Source of the DNA: Ancistrus triradiatus
Taxonomy: Eukaryota; Chordata; Actinopteri; Siluriformes; Loricariidae
Length of the DNA: 64,000 nucleotides
Assembly (NCBI GenBank): GCA_025084515.1
Contig: JAJAGP010000779.1
Coordinates: forward strand, 62,001 to 126,000
Direction of reading: 5' to 3'
Of the stretch, positions 48,401 through 61,700 are shown piece after piece. Below the pieces are notes generated by a model, which ran no database searches, was not told the origin of the DNA, and saw only the letters and a list, made by a program, of their open reading frames with translations. A program made the position numbers and the translations under genes. Within the stretch, counting starts at the first letter, position 1; every line of letters begins with the position of its first letter.

Positions 48401-51400
48401 GCAAACCACTCACAGTCTCCTGGACCAATATTGATGTTCACTGAGCAGAAGTTGTTGTTTTCTTGATGACCTGAAGGTGGATTGATGTTTTATTAGTATC
48501 AACAGCAAAAGGTACTTTGAGTTTAGTCCATATACAAAATGTAATCTTTCTTATATGTATTTGTATATGGATGTTAAAGAGAGTTTAAGCCAAGTTACTC
48601 TAACTGCTGCTTCAGGTAGTACAGAATCTGTAGGTTTAATCTAAGTCTTCTTCAGTTTCATGCTATGATATGGCTGATAGGCACTGTAAGTCAAAGGTAG
48701 CAAGCATTCAGATATATGCACATTCCCAGTGCAAGTCTCTTACAGTGCAAACTTGACAATTTATGTTATCTGACAAAGTCTGTTCTTGAATATATAAATA
48801 CAATAAACAATAAATATTTAGTTAACATCATTGACTTCCATGTTCAAGGGCTTTACACAAAACATGACATCACATGGCATCAGTGGTTGTTAACAGACTC
48901 TGTGCTCTTAGCAACAACTAACTACATATTCTCTTTTCTCTCCGAGTTTGTATTCCAGTACCAGTTCCAGCTCCACACACCGTTCCACCGCTTCTAGCCC
49001 CACCATGCACAGGCCATGTCAAAGGGCAGCAATTCCCTCCCTCCCTCCCCCTCCCTCCTCCCTCCTCCAGTTTGCCAGGGGTGACATGCCGCCAAGAACT
49101 TTCCCGGACTGTGGTAGCCTAGCGGTTAAGGTAATGGACTATGGATCAGAAGGTCCAGGGTTCAAATCCCACCTCTGCCAAGCTACCACTGTTGGGTACT
49201 TGAGCAAGGCTTGGATTGTAAGACTGTATCAATTGTAAGTCGCTCTGGATAAGGGCGTCTGCTAAATGCTGTAAATGTAAATGTAAGAACTTTCCCGCCG
49301 AGGACATGGGATCCTGCAGTGGCTCCGTCTACTGGACTAAATGATGCCAAATATGCATATAGTTTCTGCTTTTGAACTATTACTACATACTTATTTGACT
49401 AGATAAATTAGTTTAACCTGTATTCTTACATTTATCATCTAGGCCACCTAAGGAGGATGGGTCCTTTTTTGAGTCTTGGTCCTAAGGTTTCTTCCTTATA
49501 ATGTTTAAGGAGTTTTTCCTTTCCACTGTCACCATAGGCTTACTCAATTTGGGAATGGCCCTAGATATTAGAAGATAATCTAAAACTGATTATCTAAAAA
49601 GCTGCTTTGAGACAATTCTCCATTGTAAAAAGCGTTATATAAATACATCTGACTTGACAAAATGTCTGAGATGTTGATCACTTCATCTCTGTGCATGAGG
49701 GAAAGGGACAGTCCATTAAACAAATGGGTGATTTATTTTGTGTGTTTGATTATTTGAATAATTTCTAGTTTTGAGTACAAACAGCACAATCAAGCTTAAT
49801 TCCCTCTTCTGTGAAAGGTTGCCAGGAAATAGTGTACACTGCCATAACCATTCCCTTGGAGCATGTATTCAGTGCAGCTAGCAACCTTGTCACTTCGTTT
49901 AGATCCTACCTTAAAATGAACAAAGTAAACATGCTGATTTGCCTAGCGTGAAACATTAAAAGGAAAAAATAAACCAACAGAATATGCCGACTCATGTTAG
50001 AGGCCCAGTAGCTGTACAACTAGCACACAGTGCTCTCACTGTGCTTAACGTTCTGGGCCCCAAGCACACTTAGAGAAATGTGAACTTCTACAGCATGTGG
50101 ACTACATAGTGGTACTGTGTTGAGTTGTTTTGGGTGTGCTGACATGCAGCTCTCTCATATGTCTTATAGATGCACTGATTATGCAACACAGTGATTTTCA
50201 GCTACTCTTGCTGAATGTATAAGAACATTTTATGGAGGGCATGGGATCCTGCAGTGGCTCTTTGTACCGGACTAAATGATGCCAAATATGCATGTAGTTT
50301 CTGCTTTTGAACTATTACTACATACTTATTTGAGTAGATAAATTAGTTTAACCTGTATTCTTACATTTATCATCTAGGCCACCCAAGGAGGATGGGCCCC
50401 TTTTCGAGTTTGGTCCTCCAAGATTCTTCCTTATAATGTTTACTGAGTTTTTCCTTGCCACTGTCGCCCTAGGCTTGCTCAATTTGGGACTTGCCTTATA
50501 ATTTAGAAGACAAATCTAAAATTGTAAAGCTGCATTGAGACAATGATCCATTGTAAAAAGCGCTATACTAACTATAACTATACACTAACTATAGTCACAT
50601 GATTTACTAAGCAGGGTTGGTGCAAACAACCAGGCTGTGTGGTTAGTGCCATTTCCACTTAGAACAAACAGACACTTTTTTATGTGGTGGAGGAGGGGGG
50701 TGGCTGTCAATCGGCAAACAGTTAAGTAAAAAAATACTCCAGACTGTCACAGCCCTACTCTTGACTACTCTGAATGTAATGTTACTAACCAGGTGTTCGA
50801 CTGCCAGGGACCTTCATGAAGAGTTGGACTGTGTTCATGCCCAGGATGGTGTGACCCACATGGCTGAGAAGGTTCCCTGCTGAAACTACCCGAGCAAATG
50901 CCGGCAGCTTACTCAGCTCCTGCAACTGCAGCTTCCACCTGCAGGGGAACTCACATATTAGAACCACTATCCAATGCATTAAACTGTTCACTATAATCAC
51001 CTGAAGGATTAACATTTTCCACTTACTTTTTCTCATCTGAAACGTCAATATTCGTCCCAAACTTGATTTGCTTAAAAGGACCTTTCCGTCTTCTTGCAAC
51101 ACTAATAAGAAAGTAGAAACGCTCATTAAATACCTACAGGCACAAAAGAAACTAAAAATGTAAGATCAAAACCTGATGAATAAACACATACTTTTCAGAT
51201 GACGCCACTTCAGAGTCTGACAGTTCTTTCTGGCCCTTCTTCTCACTTTCCTCCTAAAATGCATGGTAAAAAAAAATTCACCATAATTGTATAATTTAAG
51301 CAACACCAAACTAAAGACAGTAGAACACAACGAGAAGAGCCCGTGTGCTATGGAGAACATACTAAATGGCCTATGGACAAATGCTCTATTGTGCTATTAT

Positions 51401-54400
51401 AATAACAAATGGGCAAATACATCTATCTAGCAGGTTATTACCCATTTCTCAATCACGTTCTCAATCCCTGAATACATACTGCATGTTGTAATGCATCCCT
51501 GCTACCAACAACCCAGCCGTTTATACAGGTAGTCCCCGAATTACGATGGGGATAGGTTCCGACAAATCCTTTTATATAGAACTCTATATAAAATGGCCCA
51601 AATCCATTTAGAAATAATAATAAATCTTGCATAAAAAAAGATGCATCAATATGCATCGATAATCAATTATTAATCGATGTCTTCATAATCGTAATTGAAA
51701 AGTACCTAACGCTTCCCACCCCAATATTTCCCAGAGCTCATCACTTGTGCCACATGACTCCCTACACCACGCACTCCAACTCGAGCATAGGAGAGTATTA
51801 CAGTGAGTAAGGTGCCTTAAACATGCTTAAAACACTTGCATTAAACTAGAGTTTGGTAAAATCATTAATGTAAAGCTCATTTTACAATAAAGTATTGAAT
51901 ATTTCATGTGAATTACGAATAATGTAGTGAAAAACATTATGACTGGTATGACTGACAAACACTAGCATTTAAAAAAAAATAAATAAATAACCAAACCAAA
52001 AAAAATAAAAAGTGCTTACCCGTAATGACTCCTGGAAAGATGCGGCCTGGTACTGAGCATACTTTGCAATGGTTGTAAGAGAGCGAGTGCTCTCACATCG
52101 CCACTGCTTTCTGGTACCGCTGGCGTCCCAGTTTTCATCAGCTGGCTGGTAGAGCTGCGTTCGTACCTCCACCAGGTGTTCAGGGTTAGCTTCCACTAAG
52201 GTCTTTGTGGAAAACAAGCCAAGATCTGTGGAAATCAGTAAAGAAGAATGAATGATTGTATGTGGACATAATCTGCCAAAAGACAGCACACTGGCTCAGT
52301 GTAAAGTTCACTCCCTCTGATAACTGTTTTAATTTTGGCTGCATATGAAAACAGAGCTTATAATGTCAAAACATTCATAGTAAGCATAAGACACTGAATA
52401 AAAAAACACTGTGATATCAGTAGTGTTCTGTGCTCAAATGATTACAAGTCTGTCACAACAATGCAATGTAGAAACACAGATGGGGCGTTCTTGCTAAACA
52501 CTTCCTGCAAACATCAATACTGTGAAGTAAGAAAATATATCCAGTGCTCAGTTCTGACAATCACGAGACATCGATGCAGCACACATCGATGAAATAAAGG
52601 TACACATATGGCTGTGTAACAAAACAATGTACGCTCTTTGGCCACGTTATTAGGTACAACTGTTTACATGCTCTTTGGCGCAATTATCTAATCAGCCAAT
52701 CACATGGCAGCAACTCAACTCATTTAGGCATGTAGACGTGGTCAACACAGCTGTGAATCAGAACGGGGAAGAAAAGTGATTTAAGTTACTTTGAACGTGG
52801 CATGGTTATTGGTGTTGGACAAGCTGGCCTGAGTCCCTTCTCAGGGTTTGCAGAGAATGGTCAAAAAAAAAAAAAAAAAAAGAGAGAAAATATCCAGTGA
52901 GCGGCAGTTCTCTAGGTGAAAATGTTGTTGACGCCCAAGGTCAGAGGAAAATGGCCATAAAGGTTAAGGCTGATAGACAACAGTCACTCAAATAACCAGT
53001 CTTTACTACCAAAGTACGCAGAAGAGCATCTCTGAATGCACGTCAGACCTTGAAGCAGATGGGCTATATCAGCAGGTATCTCTCCTGCCAGTCAAGTATA
53101 GACAACAGCAAAGGCTGCTCAAGGAGCTTGGGTCCATTCTAAGTCCTTAAATGTTATAAAGTTTCTTCCTTATAACATTTAGAGAGTATATCCTTGACAC
53201 TGTTGCCCTAGGCTTGCTCAACTAGGGTTTTGGGCCTAGATATTTGTACAGTTGTTTTAACATAATGATCCACTGTATGAAAATGAATGAATTAATTAAA
53301 AAATAAATAAATAAAAATGGATAACAAAAACACACACAAATACAAATCTGACTTGCCTCCAACTGAGACTACAATTTGTATGGAATTGAAAAATGTTGTC
53401 TGGTCTGAGGAGTCTGGATTTCGGCTGCAACATTTAGATGGTGGGGTCAGAATTTGGAGTAAACAACATGAAAGCATGGATTTATCCTGCTTTGTATCAA
53501 CAGATCAGGCTGTTGCTGGTGGTGTAATTGTGTAAGAAATATTTTCTCGGGACACTTTGGGCCTCTTAACAATTGAGCATCATTCAAACACCAGAGCCTG
53601 CCTGAGTATTGTTGCTGACCATGCCCATCTCTTTATGATCACAGAGTACCGTCTTCTGACGGCTACTTCCAGCAGGATAACACACCATGTCACAAAGTTC
53701 AAATCATCTCAAACTGATTTCTTAAACATGACAGCGAGTTCACTGTACTCAAATGGCCTCCACAGTCACCAGACCTCAATCTCAATATCCAGCCTTATTC
53801 TAAAAAGGCCATGCTCTTGAAGTGACCCGCATGGACAGAACAACAAACATGCCCACTCAGGTGTAAACAGAGAAACAGAGTGGACAACAGAGACTGCTAA
53901 CCTAAAGTTGCTGTTCCCTTTAACGTGTAGTGACATGTATGACATTCACTGAAAACTTTAGAATGTCAAAGGTGACGTTTAACCATCCAAGCAGGCTTTG
54001 AGCAATCCATATCACTAAAACAGCAAGTAGGGCTAGATTCTATTAATTCCCAATGGCAGTGGGTTACTAAACACGATTTGGCATCGTCTCAGTTTGCTTT
54101 CAGTTTTCCAAAGCCATTCGTTATGTTCTCATGTCTGATCACGTCAAGCTCCTCCAAGGAGATGAGCTCCAGAATGGTGGTTCACTGAGGCGCTCGTGCC
54201 GTGGTGATTCCTGGTTAGTTTTACTCTGGACTCACATGGGTTTTCTCTGAGTATTTTCACATTCCACAGACATGAGGTAAACCAACTGAAGTCACAACAC
54301 CACATATCAGACATGTATTACATATCAGCATATATGAATTGACATGGTCTGACAACCCATTTGTCTGTCATTCAATCTGCCATGACAGAAACAAATTTGT

Positions 54401-57400
54401 GACACAGATGAACAGTTCGGCCTCTTATCTGTAGTGTGAGCACAGTCTTTGACTACAGGCAACTTTTCACCACACAGGTCAAGAAACTACGTTGGGAGGA
54501 ACTACCCCCTGCAGAGCCCCCCTGAGAACTACATTCATTCCAGGGCATTTTTTGGTTTGCATTCGCACTGCCAGTAGGAGTGATGTGTGCTGCTGAAGTG
54601 ACAGGAACTGCACAAATTTCACCTAGTTGACTCAAAGTCACGCTGTACCTTCTCTTTCGCATATAGGCATCGTAAATCCTGGACTTCACAGTCAGTCCAT
54701 TCATCTTTGTTTTTCTATAGTTGTGTACACAATCACTGTACACTTGTTTCACTACATCTGGACCAATCACTGTACAATTGTGTAACCACGTCTGGACCAA
54801 TCACTGTACACTTGTGTCACCACATCTGGACCAATCACTGTACACTTGTGTCACTACATCTGGACCAATCATTGTACACTTGCATCCCTCAGGGTTCCTA
54901 TATGCTGAGAATAGAACCTACCTTGAAGTAGGAGCTAAAAAAAAGTCTCTCTACACGGCGTTCTTATAACTACACTCATTCCTGAACTCATAAAAAAGTG
55001 GGCATTTTCTCCAACAATTTTAAGAACTATGAAAAAGTTCCTCTGCTGCAAATGCACCTTATGGGTTCTTAACCCATATCTCATGACACATGAAAATATG
55101 GCCCATAAGTATTACAATATACAAATACATTTAAGCAACCTTCAAGAACAGCTTTTGTCCACTGGTGTGACCCATTGCGGTCCAGCTATTACAAATTGAG
55201 AAACAAAAAAATTGAGAAAATTTGCGATTTAAAAAAATATCGACTCATCCATAGTTGGTATAAAAATATTACTTAAATTTATCAGTACAATAGGCTCTCC
55301 CACCTCATCCCTTCTCTTTATTCACCCCATCTACGAGACAAGTAATTTGTTAATTGTGCGTCTCATCCCCACCCGCCCAGAAAAAAAATGCAATCAGGGA
55401 AAGTCAATACTTGCAAAGCCTATGCTGAGCAGAAGTTCTACACAGATTAACACTTTCTCCATTAGATTGCTAATAATACTTTACAACTGCCAATGCATCC
55501 ATTACCAGAGCTAAAAACAAACAATACCGTATTTTTCGGACCATAAGGCGCACTTAAAATCCTTTAATTTTCTCAAAAATCGAAAATTTCTGACCTAGAA
55601 CCGATTGCAGATGGTACACGGCGCTCATAAATCTGTCAAAATGTTTTAGCACGGCCTTGGTAAGTTACGAAGCTCACGGCCACCGTAGTCAGGAACATAG
55701 CGGAGTAATACGGTATGTGCTTCAGCATTAGGGTATGTTCATTCATTCATTCATTTTCGAAGCGGATTTCAAACTCAGCGCTATCAGTCACGCAGTACAA
55801 CACGGACATAGAGCAGCTGCGAGAGAATTCAACATTAACAAATCAATGGTACGGAAGTGGAGGAAGCAAGAAGACGCCCTGCGCCAGGTAAAGACCACCC
55901 AACTGAGTTTCCAACGAAACTTAACAAGAGTTTTGTTTCATTTAATGTGCCTTATAACCCAGTGCACTTTATATATGAAAATAGATCCGTTAGCAGTCGA
56001 TCATTGATATTGCGCCTTATAACCCGGTGCGCTTTATAGCCCGGAAAATACGGTAATATAAATTTTTTTCAACCAGTGACTTAAAAAAAAAAAAAAACTA
56101 AACTAATTCTACTGAGCTTTTACCGTTTTCAAGGAAACCCTGGACTCATCAATAAACCAGAAATTGTTAGGGGACTTTCAGCCACATTATGAATCTCTAT
56201 TTGTCTCAAATCACATCAAAGCACATCAGCACAGACTGACATGAGCACAATAATACAAGGCAGAGCACTTGCCTAGCTTCAGAGCTCCTGCCAGGCCACG
56301 GATAACTGTAACTGGGTTGGACGGGTTGGTACAGAATTGGTGCAGAGGAGGGAAGAACGCATCCCTCTTATTCTCCAACTGCAATGCAATGAAAATGTTA
56401 ATGCAGGATTATATTACACAACTTAAACACCAGTCACTGGGATTATTTTTTTATTTTATGCATGTAGAGTAACTAAATGGTGGTGGTGCACTCACGTAGA
56501 TGCTGGGCGTGGGGGGATTGAGTTTGTCCTTGGGCAAAACGGGTGATGGAGGAGGAGGAAGTCTGGGTGGAGGGCACTTATCCAGCAGGATGCTGCTGCT
56601 TGAAAGACCGTTCTTTCCAAGGTTTCTGCATAAACAGAAGCTGTGTATGAATTAACCAGTACTAACCTATGAACTGTTAAGACAGACATGTTAATCTTTG
56701 ACAAAACCTGCAAAGTCTACATCAGTCACTGCTGCAAGAAGTCATCAATCGTACACCGAGTAGTCTCAACTCAAAAATGTAATTCAGCTTGGCATGATGG
56801 TTGCCGAGTGAAAGGGAATAGACAGATGATAAACGAAAATTTGTGGACAATCAAAAAAGTACACCCAAAACATGGGTATTAGTATGGAGTTTGTCTCCCA
56901 CATTTGCTGCACCAACAGACTTTCGTTATTTTAAAAGGGTTTTCCACTAGATTTTGGGAACATCACTGTGAGCTCGGCTTCTGATGTCACTTCTAGCATT
57001 CCAGTGCATTTAAGGTTTCTGATAGAGCCGAGGTCAAGGTTCTGTGTCAAGTTCACAATCAAAGTTGGCAAATCAACTTTGTATCGCCTTTAAAACCAAC
57101 AAAGCAAAAAGTTGATGAACTGACTTGTTTCAAGCGGAAAAGTAAATGTATCATACTGAGAGTCACTGGGTTATCAGTCGTACCGACCACCCGGGAAAAG
57201 AGTGGAAAGGCGGTCTTTTCTTATTACAGCCCCAACCTTTGGAACTCTCTTCCTGATGACCTGAGGGCTCTGGACGATCTTAATATATATCTAAGAGGAG
57301 GGTTAAGACACATGTTCGAGTTGGCATTTTATTAATGTTTTATCTGTTTAGATTTTAACTCCATTTTTTAATATTTCTATTTTATTTCATTCTATTTTTT

Positions 57401-58665
57401 ACTCTTCTTTTATGTATTCTTTTGTTTTTAACTATTTTACATCATTCTATTGCTCTTCTGTGTATTTGTTTTTACTTCTGCTCGTGTAAAGCACTTTGTA
57501 AAACGTTGTTTGAAAAAGTGCTATGTCATGTGTGGCATGTGTCTATATTCTCAGAAACACTTGCACATGTAAGAACATTTAAAACATCTTAAATTCTTCA
57601 CCTGCTTAATCTGAGCTATAACATACATCAGTATTAGGGTAGGGGTGCAACAATTAATCAAAAATTGACAATCAAATTAGTTGTAATCAAATTAGTTTAA
57701 TAGTCGATTAGTCGGTGATATCATCACACCTGTGTCTCACTAACTAGTACCATCTTTAAATTACTGCTTACTGCAAAGTTAACAAAAGCAAAATGGCAGC
57801 CTCAAGAAGAAAATCCTCAAGTGTGGGAGCATTTCACACTTTAAAAAAAAAAAAAAAAAAGCTTGTTAGTTGTACTATCTGTAAATCCAACCTTAGCTGG
57901 CATGGGAGCACATCCTCCATGTTGGAGCATCTGAAGGGCAAACACGTTGGCATTAGTTGGCTAATGTTAAAAACCATCCAACTTCATGATGTGATCATTT
58001 TCTAATCTGAAATAAACCTCAGAAATGCAAGTTATGTAACTATTATTCACGGTGAGCCTGTTCACATTCCAAATAATGTTTTAAGTTTTAAAAATTCTAT
58101 TGTTTTAACATCAAGGTCACAGGTGCATTCAAAAAGATTTCTGTTTTGCCTTGAACACTCACAAAGAGTTTCAGGAGACCTCTCCATGAACACACAGGGA
58201 AGCTGGATGACCACTGAAACTGAGTTTACCCAAAATCATTGAAATTGAACTGTTCACAGAGAACATGTTTGCCGCTCTTTGCCGAATTTAAAAGCACGTC
58301 ACGTTTATGGCTGGAAAAACTGATTTACTGAGTTGGTCCCGTTAAATTTTATTGCTGCTACTTTGCACATCATTGGTTTTTAGATTTTGACAGGGAAAAA
58401 CATATTATGGTATTATTTATATTTTGTATTAGCAGAAAAGCTCATTAAAGTGCATTTCTGGATATGTTATTCATGTTTACAGTCTTCAACGTTTGTTACC
58501 AAAGGCAAAAAACAACCTCAAGCTAAACACAATATAGGCTGATGGCTACATGCTCCCTCTACTGTAATCTCTACTGCTGAAATAATGAATACATGGTCCA
58601 AAGGGAAAGTAATATGTTAAACGGTTTACTTACAATAGGTTTAAATGGGAAGAAAAAAGCTTAAC

Positions 58666-58704
<39 letters not shown>

Positions 58705-61700
58705 ACTTTCCTTTTGGATCACAGCTTCATCATTTCAGCAGTAGAGATTACTTATGACCAGTAATAATTAAGAGAATTCGGAGTTCTTAGGTTATTGTTT
58801 TAGGACACTAAACCACGTTAAGCTTTGTTCACATTAAGTGTTTTAGACTTTCCCAGCTAAGGTTCTAGCAGAGCGTATCAAAACAAAATTATGTGATGAC
58901 ACATGCTTACATGACACACTAGTACTAGGAGATAGAGGTCTTCTCAATACAGACATACATTTGAACGAATCATATCAAACTAATCAATGTTAGTATAAGT
59001 GGAATCGAAGTTCAACTTTTTTTTTCCCTTCTTTTTTACAGGTACCTGGTTCTTGAAATTTTTAACAGGTTCCAAATCAGAAAGTTTTGATACCCAACTC
59101 TACTCAACATGTATGATCAAGCCATTTTTAGGAATAGAGGCCAAATTTAACAAAATTGAGGACAGCTATATTAATTCAAATAATTCAAGTTAGCAAGCAG
59201 GACAATCAGCACATCTAGACACACTAGTGTCCACACTGCTGAAGAAATTGGTACAGAAATGTTTACTGATTTAACCCCAATAAGTAAAAAAAAAAATACG
59301 CAATCATTATGGAATCTTACAAGCTACCCTAGATGGAACTTAGGTTATATAGTAATTACATAATCATCAGAAAATATACTACGTGTCAGATGGTCAGATA
59401 TGGTTCTACCAAACAATTTAAATCACACTCCCTGGCCACTTTATTAGCTACACCTCAATGTTTCTACACTTACTGTCCAGTTTATCAGTTCCACTTGCCA
59501 CATATAAGCATTTTAGTTACTACAATTACAGACTGTAGTCCATCTGTTTTTCTACATACTTTGTTAGTCCCCTTTATTCTGTTTTCTAAAGGTGAGAAAC
59601 CACATGACCAGCACAGATCAGGTACTATTTGGGTGGTGGATCATTCTCAGCACTGCAGGTCACTGATGTGGTGGTGGGGTAGTACGTGTTGCATTGGTAT
59701 GGGTGGATCAGACAAAGCAGTGCTGCTGGAGTTTTTAAACGCCTGTCACTGCTAGCCTGAAAATAGTCCACCAAGCAAAAGTGTTCAGCCACCAGCATCC
59801 TGTGAGCACTGATGAAGAATTAAAGGATGACTAACACAAACTGTGCAGCAACAGATGAGTCTCTGATTTTACATCTACAAGGTCAAGCAATATGGTGGAT
59901 GTGTCAGAGAGTGCACAGTGAGTGAACACAGTGCCTAAAACTCCAGCAACACTGCTGTGTCTGATCCAGCCAACCACCATCATTACCACACCACCACCAG
60001 ATCAGTGTCACTGCAGTGCGGAGAATGATCCACCACTGTGGGAGTGCCCCTCTATGGGGGTCCTGACCATTAGAGAACAGAGTAAAAATGACTAACAAAG
60101 TATAACGAGACACAGATGTGAGGGGGTTCACGCTGGGGTGTGAAATACGGTAAAAATAATATTTAACAATATTTAAAGACTACACAATATTTATCACGAT
60201 ACAGGTGGTTACAGAAAAAAATGCATCAGTAGCAACAAGTTCTTACAAACTACTACTGAAGTATTATCCCATACTTGGTAAAGTGATTTTTATTCAAAAT
60301 GTGCTGAACTTCATCCAATTAAATAGGGCTAAATACACTCTTTTTAATGAAACATGTAGTTGGTCAGTGTTCTTCAAGCACTGATATCCTCGTTATGCTC
60401 AGCAAAGCCTCTTTTCTATCACGATCACAAAATTTATCATGATACGACAACATATCATCATATTGCCCACCCCTAGTTCACGCCAGGCTGCACTCCCTGG
60501 ATGAAACGCTATATGAAAACACAGAAATAGGGTTCACACAGGGGTGCAGCAGATTACCTCTCAAAATATGGCTCATTTGTTTCACACCAATGACTGACTC
60601 TCAGAATTGGCTAAATTAGAGAAATATCATCCGATCGCATATTTTGGTTGAAAATCAGCCAACACAGATACATAACCGATCGATCCTTCCCATCCTCCCA
60701 TAAGACCTGCATTAGGTCTACTCATTTCAAAACACAGTGAATCTGACTGTCATCGACTTCACAGTCCACAGTCACCTGACCTACACCCAATGAGCATTTA
60801 TGGGGATACTTGAATTATCAGACTTTGCATACATTTGAGTAGTCCATGCAATCAAACCTGATCAATTTATGTTTACTTTTACATTCAAATTTTCACTACA
60901 ACTGCTACACTGATTACATGAATTGTAATAAAATTTGAGAAAAATGCTAAACAACCATTGCCAATGGCTGACCATTTAATGTTAAATCACTCCACTTAAA
61001 TGTACCACAAGCAACAGTCTGTACAGTATTATACAAAATCTCAAGCCTTGAAGTCAGCCCTCCGTATCCACAGGGGACTGGTCTCAGCACTGCCCACAGA
61101 CACCAAAGTCTACAGAAGCTTATGTCCCATAAATAAAATGGCATGGTATTTGCATATGGCGTACACACACACCACTCTGTATATTTAAAAATTATTACTT
61201 AACTATTATGAATGTTTAAAAAGTTGGTATCACTACACAGTAAAAGTACAGGTCTCTGGCCACCATCAGATAAGATATACCACTGTTTTAGCAATTGTAC
61301 CATGACCACATATATAACCATTTGTCAGTCTCTCTCAGAAATTTGTTGCAGCTTTTGGACCAAAAAACCCCCCCCCCAAAAAAACAGCATCCATAAAATG
61401 TAGTGGCAAGTACTTAGTGTGACCTCCCCTTACACTTGACCAATAGCAACGTATGGCAGCTTCATCGAGATGCCAAGCTGACCCTTTTACAGTCTGATGT
61501 TGGTCAGAAATGGTCTTTTTGGAAGGGTAGCAGCCAAGAAACCACTTTTTCAGAAGGGGAACATGGTGACAAAGCTAAGATATTCTAAAGCTCACAAAGA
61601 CTGGTATGAAGATCAGTAGAAAAGAGTACTCTGGAGTGACGAATCCCAGTTTGGGTACAATCGTCAACAAAATGCTACATATGATCATTACACTATTACT

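Noticed and set aside
49107..49284. Possible functional tRNA gene
   Set aside because: It has pol III boxes A and B but no tRNA 3' half, and is followed by an L2-like tail and flanked by a 13-bp duplication: it is a SINE.
54736..54885. CRISPR-like array
   Set aside because: Units are directly adjacent with no unique spacers, and this is a vertebrate genome: it is a minisatellite.
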